DNA of 5,441 nucleotides from assembly GCA_900551555.1 (NCBI GenBank), contig URWC01000130.1:1-5441 (forward strand), read 5' to 3'. Below are positions 1 to 3,297 of the stretch, one piece after another (the first letter of the stretch is position 1; every line of letters starts with the position of its first letter). The DNA comes from an uncultured Collinsella sp. (GTDB lineage Bacteria; Actinomycetota; Coriobacteriia; Coriobacteriales; Coriobacteriaceae). The notes beneath the pieces are model-generated. The model was given only the letters and a program-made list of their open reading frames with translations. It searched no databases and had not been told where the DNA came from. The translations under genes and the position numbers were made by a program.

Positions 1-286
1 TGAGTACACTGAGCTGTTCCGCGCCGATTCCATCATCGCCGACGCTCAGCAGCAGGCCCTCACCATTGCCGGTGAGCAGGAGATTGTCCGCCTTGCGCAG
101 CAGCAGGCCGACGACATCCGCGATCGTGCCCAGCAGTACGAGCGCGAGACGCGTTATGCTGCCGAGGACTACGCAGAGCAGGTCTTTACACACCTGGAGG
201 AGAACCTCAAGAGCCTGACCGGCACCGTTACCCGTTGCCGTCAGCAGCTCAACGAGGGTGCCGCCCAACAGAATGGTCAGTGGTAA
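1..286 (+). CDS. SepIVA/DivIVA-like coiled-coil protein, C-terminal part
   Basis: The frame is open from base 2 to the TAA at 284-286 and gives the last 94 residues; the start lies outside the window. The visible part is rich in Gln, Glu, Ala and Arg with no membrane segment, as expected for a long alpha-helical coiled coil. It ends with a conserved-looking segment, YAEQVFTHLEENL, then a short basic tail. That ending resembles the C-terminus of the actinobacterial family of mycobacterial SepIVA (Rv2927c), a DivIVA-domain protein linked to septation and cell-envelope growth and often labelled 'ATP synthase F0 subunit B-like'. In Mycobacterium this gene also precedes a DUF177 gene near rnc and smc, which supports the call. 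The N-terminal DivIVA motif cannot be checked here, so function is inferred from the tail and the neighbours. Its stop codon overlaps the next start (TAATG), suggesting translational coupling. Confidence 0.7.
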   Translation, partial: EYTELFRADSIIADAQQQALTIAGEQEIVRLAQQQADDIRDRAQQYERETRYAAEDYAEQVFTHLEENLKSLTGTVTRCRQQLNEGAAQQNGQW

Positions 287-840
287 TGGCTGAGTTCCCG
301 AGCGTTACCGTCGATCTTTCCGAGCAGCTCGAGTTTCCTGGAGATTCGTATCCGCTGACCGGTAAGGTCGATGTCGCCACCTACACGGTGGGCGAGAAGG
401 AGTACCAGCTTCAGGACGGCATCGACTACGACGTTGTCTTTACCAATGCCGGTACCGGTGTCTTGCTCACGGGCATGGTCCGCGCGCACGCCACCGGTGA
501 GTGCGACCGTTGCCTGGAGCCCGCCTCGTTTGATATCGCCGGAGAGATCGAGGAGTTCTACCTCTTTGAGGAGCCCGAGGATCCCGAGGCCTACGAGGAC
601 GGCTACGAGCTTCTGGGTGAGGACCGCATCGTCGATCTGGGTGAGCCCATCAATGACGCGGTCGTTATGGACACGCCGTTTGTGGTGCTCTGCAAGCCCG
701 ATTGCCGTGGTCTGTGCCCCACATGCGGTTGCAATCTCAACGTCGAGCAATGCTATTGCGCCGCCCAGGCAGAGGCAGAATGGGCCGCTGCCACGGAAAA
801 TCCATTTGCAGCATTGAAGAATCTCAAGCTTGATGAGTAA
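286..840 (+). CDS. yceD: DUF177 (YceD family) protein
   Basis: This is a 184-residue protein of the DUF177/YceD family, found in bacteria next to rpmF and implicated in large-subunit rRNA (23S) metabolism; its biochemical role is not settled. Two cysteine clusters are visible: CDRC at residues 73-76, and a C-terminal set at Cys136, 140, 144, 147, 149, 156 and 158 containing the family-like stretch LCPTCGCNLN. These suggest metal binding, which is inference. Between them lies a very acidic segment (about residues 85-120) typical of the family. I chose the ATG at 286 because it overlaps the upstream stop (TAATG) and the protein then begins near the expected N-terminus; a TTG at 235 would add 17 residues that do not look like the family and would overlap the upstream gene by 52 bases. 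No strong Shine-Dalgarno sequence is seen, so initiation probably depends on ribosomes finishing the upstream gene. rpmF follows after 64 bases. Confidence 0.9.
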   Translation: MAEFPSVTVDLSEQLEFPGDSYPLTGKVDVATYTVGEKEYQLQDGIDYDVVFTNAGTGVLLTGMVRAHATGECDRCLEPASFDIAGEIEEFYLFEEPEDPEAYEDGYELLGEDRIVDLGEPINDAVVMDTPFVVLCKPDCRGLCPTCGCNLNVEQCYCAAQAEAEWAAATENPFAALKNLKLDE

Positions 841-904
841 AACTGTGGTAGTATCGCTACTTGCGCGTAATCGCCACACTGGATAGTTCATAAGGAAGGT
901 CACT
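841..904 (+). promoter_or_regulatory. rpmF leader with foldable stem and strong RBS
   Basis: The 64-base gap before rpmF holds a strong Shine-Dalgarno sequence, AGGAAGG at 893-899, 5 bases before the ATG at 905. Upstream, bases 844-849 can pair with 873-878 (TGTGGT with GCCACA, one G-U pair), enclosing a small inner hairpin AGTA/TACT at 850-853 and 858-861 with a four-base loop. There is no U-tract, so it is not a terminator. TAGTAT at 849-854 is a 4-of-6 match to a -10 box, but no -35 box is correctly spaced. The gap may hold a weak promoter or an RNA structure affecting L32 expression; neither is established. Confidence 0.3.
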
Positions 905-1084
905 ATGCCCGTACCTAAACAAAAGCAGGGTCGTATCCGCACTCACACCCGTCGTTCCGCCAACATGAAGATCTCGGCTGCGGCTCAGTCCACGTGCCCC
1001 CGTTGCGGCGCTGTCAAGCTTCCGCACCACGTGTGCCCCAGCTGCGGTTTCTACAAGGACCGCGAGGTTATCGTTACCGAGTAA
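905..1084 (+). CDS. rpmF: 50S ribosomal protein L32 (zinc-binding form)
   Basis: The 59-residue product is bL32, a small basic protein of the 50S subunit near the 3' end of 23S rRNA domains. It begins MPVPKQKQGRIRTHTRRS, close to the usual VPKRKxSKxRRxxRR opening, and carries the zinc ribbon CPRC (Cys31, Cys34) and CPSC (Cys44, Cys47) with the family stretch KLPHHVC between them. All four cysteines are present, so this is the zinc-containing (C+) version, not the zinc-independent paralogue that some bacteria express under zinc limitation. Length is normal. The start is supported by the strong Shine-Dalgarno sequence at 893-899. The yceD-rpmF pairing is widespread in bacteria. The stop codon at 1082-1084 lies inside a 9-bp hairpin (1069-1089), and an intrinsic terminator follows 40 bases later. 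Confidence 0.97.
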   Translation: MPVPKQKQGRIRTHTRRSANMKISAAAQSTCPRCGAVKLPHHVCPSCGFYKDREVIVTE

Positions 1085-1089
1085 CGGTA
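1069..1089 (+). repeat. Hairpin spanning the rpmF stop codon
   Basis: Bases 1069-1077 pair with 1081-1089 to form a 9-bp stem (one G-U pair at 1071/1087) around the three-base loop CGA; the core is CGTTAC/GTAACG. The rpmF stop codon is in the right arm. A competing, weaker stem pairs GAGTA (1079-1083) with TACTC (1090-1094). It could be an mRNA 3'-end structure or chance; no U-tract follows, so it is not itself a terminator. Confidence 0.4.
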
Positions 1090-1093
1090 TACT
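1088..1093 (+). promoter_or_regulatory. Possible -10 box upstream of plsX
   Basis: TATACT matches the sigma-70 -10 consensus at 5 of 6 positions and lies just past the rpmF stop codon. The region 16-18 bases upstream (about 1064-1071) shows no recognisable -35 box, and there is no extended -10 TGn. If active, transcription would start near 1100 and run through the palindrome at 1108-1121 and the terminator at 1125-1154 before reaching plsX. Confidence 0.3.
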
Positions 1094-1107
1094 CTGGATG
1101 CGATGCC

Positions 1108-1121
1108 GTTCCAAATGGAAC
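1108..1121. repeat. 14-base inverted repeat in the rpmF-plsX gap
   Basis: GTTCCAAATGGAAC has perfect 6-base arms (1108-1113 and 1116-1121) around two central A residues. As DNA it could be an operator half-site pair; as RNA a small hairpin. It does not match the FapR operator known to control plsX in Bacillus, and no fapR gene is in view. It lies between the possible -10 box and the terminator, so it is placed where a repressor or antitermination element would act, but the function is unknown. Confidence 0.35.
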
Positions 1122-1124
1122 CAC

Positions 1125-1154
1125 AATGGCCGGCTCAGTGAGTCGGCCATTTTT
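1125..1154 (+). terminator. Intrinsic terminator after rpmF
   Basis: Bases 1125-1136 pair with 1140-1151 in a 12-bp stem with a single G-U pair (1133/1143) and a three-base AGT loop; the lower part is the GC-rich AATGGCCG/CGGCCATT. A run of five T residues (1150-1154) begins within the right arm. This is a textbook Rho-independent terminator. It probably ends the SepIVA-like/yceD/rpmF transcript. It finishes only 4 bases before the plsX Shine-Dalgarno sequence, so any transcript entering plsX from upstream must pass it. Confidence 0.88.
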
Positions 1155-1158
1155 GTAT

Positions 1159-1164
1159 AAGGAG
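1159..1164 (+). promoter_or_regulatory. plsX ribosome binding site, decides the start
   Basis: AAGGAG lies 1 base before an ATG at 1166 and 7 bases before a second in-frame ATG at 1172. Only the second spacing is normal, so 1172 is taken as the start of plsX. The site directly follows the terminator U-tract. Confidence 0.8.
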
Positions 1165-1171
1165 CATGTAT

Positions 1172-2191
1172 ATGAGTAACGTTCGCGTTTGTGTAGACGT
1201 TGTGGGCGGAGACGAGAAACCTCAGGTTGTTCTCGATGGTATCGAGGCTGCGCTTGCCGCCGATCCCGATATCGAGGTCTTGGCAGCTGGCCCCGCCGAA
1301 ATCGTCAATCCCTTTGCAGCTTCCCATGCACGTGTTGAGGCCCTTGAGGCACCTGACGTTATCGCCATGGATGACGATCCCATTCGCGCCGTGATGACCA
1401 AGCGTAAGTCGTCGATCGTGCTTTCTTGCCGCGCCATTAAGAAGGGCAACGCGGATGCGTTCTTCTCCGCCGGCTCGACCGGTGCCATGACCGCCGCTGC
1501 CACCGCCTACGTGACGCCGTTTAGGTATCAGGCCGAAGGCAAGAAGCAGCCGGTGCGCCCCTGTCTGACCAATGCACTGCCCAATCGCGCCGGCGGTCTG
1601 ACGGTGCTGTGCGACATGGGTGCCAACCCCGATGTCGAGGTTGACGATATGGTGCGTTTTGCCCAGATGGGCAGCGCCTATGCCCGCGTCGTCCTGGGCA
1701 TCGAGCATCCTCGCGTGGGCCTGCTCGCCAACGGCACCGAGGACGAGAAGGGCTCCAACTTTACCAAGGCCTGTTTCCCTGCTATGAAGGCCGCCGTTCC
1801 CGGCTTTGTTGGTAACTGCGAGGGCACCGACCTCACCTCAGGTAACTTCGATGTCATCGTTGCCGATGGCATGTCGGGCAATATTGCGCTCAAGGCCACT
1901 GAGGGCGCTGCCAAGTTTTTGCTGCAGGAGCTCAAGGGCGCCTTTATGGCCTCGCTCGGCACCAAGATCGCCGCGCTGCTCATTAAAAAGCAGATGCGCG
2001 AGATTAAGGCCAAGCTCTCTGGCGACGCCAAGGGCGGCGCGATTCTTCTGGGCCTGCGCGGCGTGGTCCTGATCGGCCATGGTGCCACCTCAGTCGAGGC
2101 TGTCAAAAACGGTACGCTCGCGGCGGCCGAAGCCGTGCGCGCCGGGCTGGTCGAGAATGTCGCCAACTCTATGGATGGTATCGTTTTATAA
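1172..2191 (+). CDS. plsX: Phosphate acyltransferase PlsX
   Basis: The 339-residue product is PlsX, the peripheral membrane enzyme that converts acyl-ACP and phosphate to acyl-phosphate, the donor for PlsY in the first step of phosphatidic acid synthesis. Family features in order: VDVVGGDEKP near the N-terminus (usual VDAMGGDHAP), DVIAMDDDP (residues 62-70), SAGSTGA at 99-105 (usual SAGNTGA), CDMGANPDV, FAQMGSAYA, PRVGLLANGTEDEKG, DVIVADGMSGNIALK, and GAILLGLRGVVLIGHG near the C-terminus. Length is typical. Several usually conserved positions are changed (His to Glu15, Asn to Ser102), so it is a divergent but complete member. No signal peptide or membrane helix is evident, as expected. The Bacillus neighbours fapR, fabD and fabG are absent; acpP follows after 124 bases with a terminator-like hairpin between, so plsX may be its own transcript. 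Confidence 0.95.
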   Translation: MSNVRVCVDVVGGDEKPQVVLDGIEAALAADPDIEVLAAGPAEIVNPFAASHARVEALEAPDVIAMDDDPIRAVMTKRKSSIVLSCRAIKKGNADAFFSAGSTGAMTAAATAYVTPFRYQAEGKKQPVRPCLTNALPNRAGGLTVLCDMGANPDVEVDDMVRFAQMGSAYARVVLGIEHPRVGLLANGTEDEKGSNFTKACFPAMKAAVPGFVGNCEGTDLTSGNFDVIVADGMSGNIALKATEGAAKFLLQELKGAFMASLGTKIAALLIKKQMREIKAKLSGDAKGGAILLGLRGVVLIGHGATSVEAVKNGTLAAAEAVRAGLVENVANSMDGIVL

Positions 2192-2238
2192 GAGCGAGTT
2201 AGAGCGCTGTTATGTGCTTCGCGGTGCACGCCGTGGGG

Positions 2239-2244
2239 TAGAAT
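2239..2244 (+). promoter_or_regulatory. Possible -10 box upstream of acpP
   Basis: TAGAAT matches the -10 consensus at 5 of 6 positions in the plsX-acpP gap. No convincing -35 box lies 16-18 bases upstream. A start near 2251 would place the palindrome at 2258-2279 in the acpP leader. A separate promoter is plausible because acpP is usually expressed at a much higher level than plsX. Confidence 0.3.
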
Positions 2245-2257
2245 CAGAACCGTGTCT

Positions 2258-2286
2258 TGGTACCGCCCGGGCGGTACCATTCTTTT
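2258..2286 (+). terminator. Perfect 22-base palindrome with U-tract after plsX
   Basis: Bases 2258-2279 form a perfect palindrome (arms TGGTACCGCCC and GGGCGGTACCA), followed by TTCTTTT (2280-2286). As RNA it folds to a very GC-rich stem of about 9 bp with a four-base CCGG loop. The U-run is interrupted by one C, which may weaken release. The simplest reading is an intrinsic terminator for plsX. Because it is fully symmetric and lies between a possible -10 box and the acpP ribosome binding site, it could also be an operator or attenuator. Confidence 0.7.
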
Positions 2287-2315
2287 GGTATTCATGCACT
2301 ATGAGAGGAAGCGCT

Positions 2316-2558
2316 ATGGACCGCTCCGAAATCTTCGACAAGATCGCCGAGGTCGCTGCTGACGTTCTGGGCGTCGATGTTGCCGAAATTAGCGAGGAGA
2401 CCACCTTTGACGACCTCGATGCCAACTCGCTCGAGCGCCTGCAGCTGGTTACGGCTATCGAGGACGAGTTCAACCTCGAGATCGATGACGAGACCCTGCT
2501 CTCGCTCAACTCTGTCGCCGACGCCGTCGACGCTATCGAAGCTGCCAAGGAGGCCTAA
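2316..2558 (+). CDS. acpP: Acyl carrier protein
   Basis: The 80-residue, strongly acidic product is an acyl carrier protein, which carries growing fatty acyl chains on a 4'-phosphopantetheine arm in the cytoplasm. The four-helix pattern is clear: helix I (about residues 2-18, ending VLGVD), a loop with EETTFDDLDA, the attachment segment ANSLERLQL with Ser38 as the modified residue, then AIEDEFNLEIDDE and a C-terminal helix. The usual motif is Asp-Ser-Leu; here it is Asn37-Ser38-Leu39. Start: ATG 2316 follows AGAGGA (2304-2309) by 6 bases; an in-frame ATG at 2301 lies upstream of that site and is not used on this reading. The gene stops 3 bases before rnc, and its last codons contain the rnc ribosome binding site. 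It follows plsX, whose acyl-ACP substrate it would supply. It could be a specialised carrier, but its placement next to plsX and rnc favours the main fatty acid one. Confidence 0.92.
   Translation: MDRSEIFDKIAEVAADVLGVDVAEISEETTFDDLDANSLERLQLVTAIEDEFNLEIDDETLLSLNSVADAVDAIEAAKEA
2547..2553 (+). promoter_or_regulatory. rnc ribosome binding site inside acpP
   Basis: AAGGAGG is a perfect anti-Shine-Dalgarno match located in the last codons of acpP (Lys-Glu-Ala), 8 bases before the TTG at 2562. It establishes that TTG codon as the rnc start and suggests coupling of rnc translation to acpP. Confidence 0.88.
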
Positions 2559-2561
2559 GTC

Positions 2562-3287
2562 TTGGCTTTATCCGACCGACTTACGCGCGCCCAGGAAATC
2601 CTGGGCCACGAGTTCAACAATAAGGTGCTGCTGCGCGCGGCCCTTACGCATCCCTCGGCAGTCGAGGGACAGCCGGTTTCTGCCAGCTATGAGCGCCTTG
2701 AGTTCTTGGGCGATTCCATTTTGGGCGCTGTGGTCGCACGCTCCCTGTTTGAGTCCTATCCGGAGTTTGACGAGGGCAAGCTCACGCGCCTGAAGGTGTC
2801 GCTTGTCTCGGGCGCTACGCTGTCCGAGGTTTCTCACGAGCTGGGCATCGACGACATCATCATCTTTGGTGCCTCTGAGACCGGTACCGGTGCGCGCGGC
2901 CTGCATTCGGCCCTCGAGAACGTCTATGAGTCGCTCGTGGGTGCGCTGTACCTGGATGCCGGCTGGGATGCGGCGGCGGAGTTCATTCACCGTACGCTTA
3001 AGCCGCATTTGGCTTCCGAGCGTGCCGAGCATCCTGCGAACCCCAAGTCGTTTTTGCAGGAGTGCGTGCAGGCCGACGGTCACGAGCCCCCAGCGTATAA
3101 GCTCGTTGGCTCCGAGGGCCCGGCGCATGCGCCCACCTTTACCGCCGTGGTGCTCATCGATGGCATTCGTCAGGGTCGCGGCTCCGGCTCCTCAAAGAAG
3201 GAAGCCGAGGGAGCCGCCGCGCTCGAAGCGCTCGACCGCATGGGTTACACCACCAACGGCGTGATTCTGAACAAGAAGCACGTGTAA
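2562..3287 (+). CDS. rnc: Ribonuclease III
   Basis: The 241-residue product is RNase III, a Mg-dependent endonuclease that cuts double-stranded RNA, including rRNA precursors, as a homodimer. Domains: an endonuclease domain (about residues 5-150) with the signature YERLEFLGDS at 43-52 (acidic Glu44, Glu47, Asp51), DEGKLTRLK with Glu71, and ENVYESLVGALYLD at 119-132; then a double-stranded RNA-binding domain (about 160-228) with PKSFLQE, GPAHAPTF and GSSKKEAEGAAALEAL. In the second catalytic segment the usual Asp of (A)DVFEA is Asn120, while Glu123 is kept. The TTG start is fixed by the AAGGAGG at 2547-2553, and no ATG occurs before residue 227. The weak start codon may hold expression low. 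smc begins 10 bases after the stop. The acpP-rnc-smc order is known from Bacillus and other bacteria. The identity is clear; whether Asn120 changes activity cannot be told from sequence. Confidence 0.96.
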   Translation: MALSDRLTRAQEILGHEFNNKVLLRAALTHPSAVEGQPVSASYERLEFLGDSILGAVVARSLFESYPEFDEGKLTRLKVSLVSGATLSEVSHELGIDDIIIFGASETGTGARGLHSALENVYESLVGALYLDAGWDAAAEFIHRTLKPHLASERAEHPANPKSFLQECVQADGHEPPAYKLVGSEGPAHAPTFTAVVLIDGIRQGRGSGSSKKEAEGAAALEALDRMGYTTNGVILNKKHV

Positions 3288-3297
3288 GCGAGGAACC

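Noticed and set aside
235..285. TTG start at 235 for the DUF177 gene
   Set aside because: It adds 17 residues unlike the family, overlaps the upstream gene by 52 bases and has no suitable ribosome binding site; the ATG at 286 overlaps the upstream stop in the usual coupled manner.
449..458. Palindromic CCGGTACCGG in yceD, repeated at 2881-2890 in rnc
   Set aside because: Both copies encode Gly-Thr-Gly with the codons favoured throughout the window (GGT ACC GGT); no other shared flanking sequence, so it is most likely codon bias.
848..860. GTAG/CTAC inverted repeat as a stand-alone operator in the rpmF leader
   Set aside because: Four-base arms occur often by chance, and it overlaps an alternative pairing; it is only mentioned as part of the leader.
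2256..2286. Resemblance of TGGTACCGC to the conserved T-box riboswitch antiterminator segment (UGGNACCGC)
   Set aside because: The whole gap is 124 bases, too short for a normal T-box, no Stem I with a specifier loop is visible, the AGGG before the motif is missing, and acpP is not an aminoacyl-tRNA or amino-acid gene.
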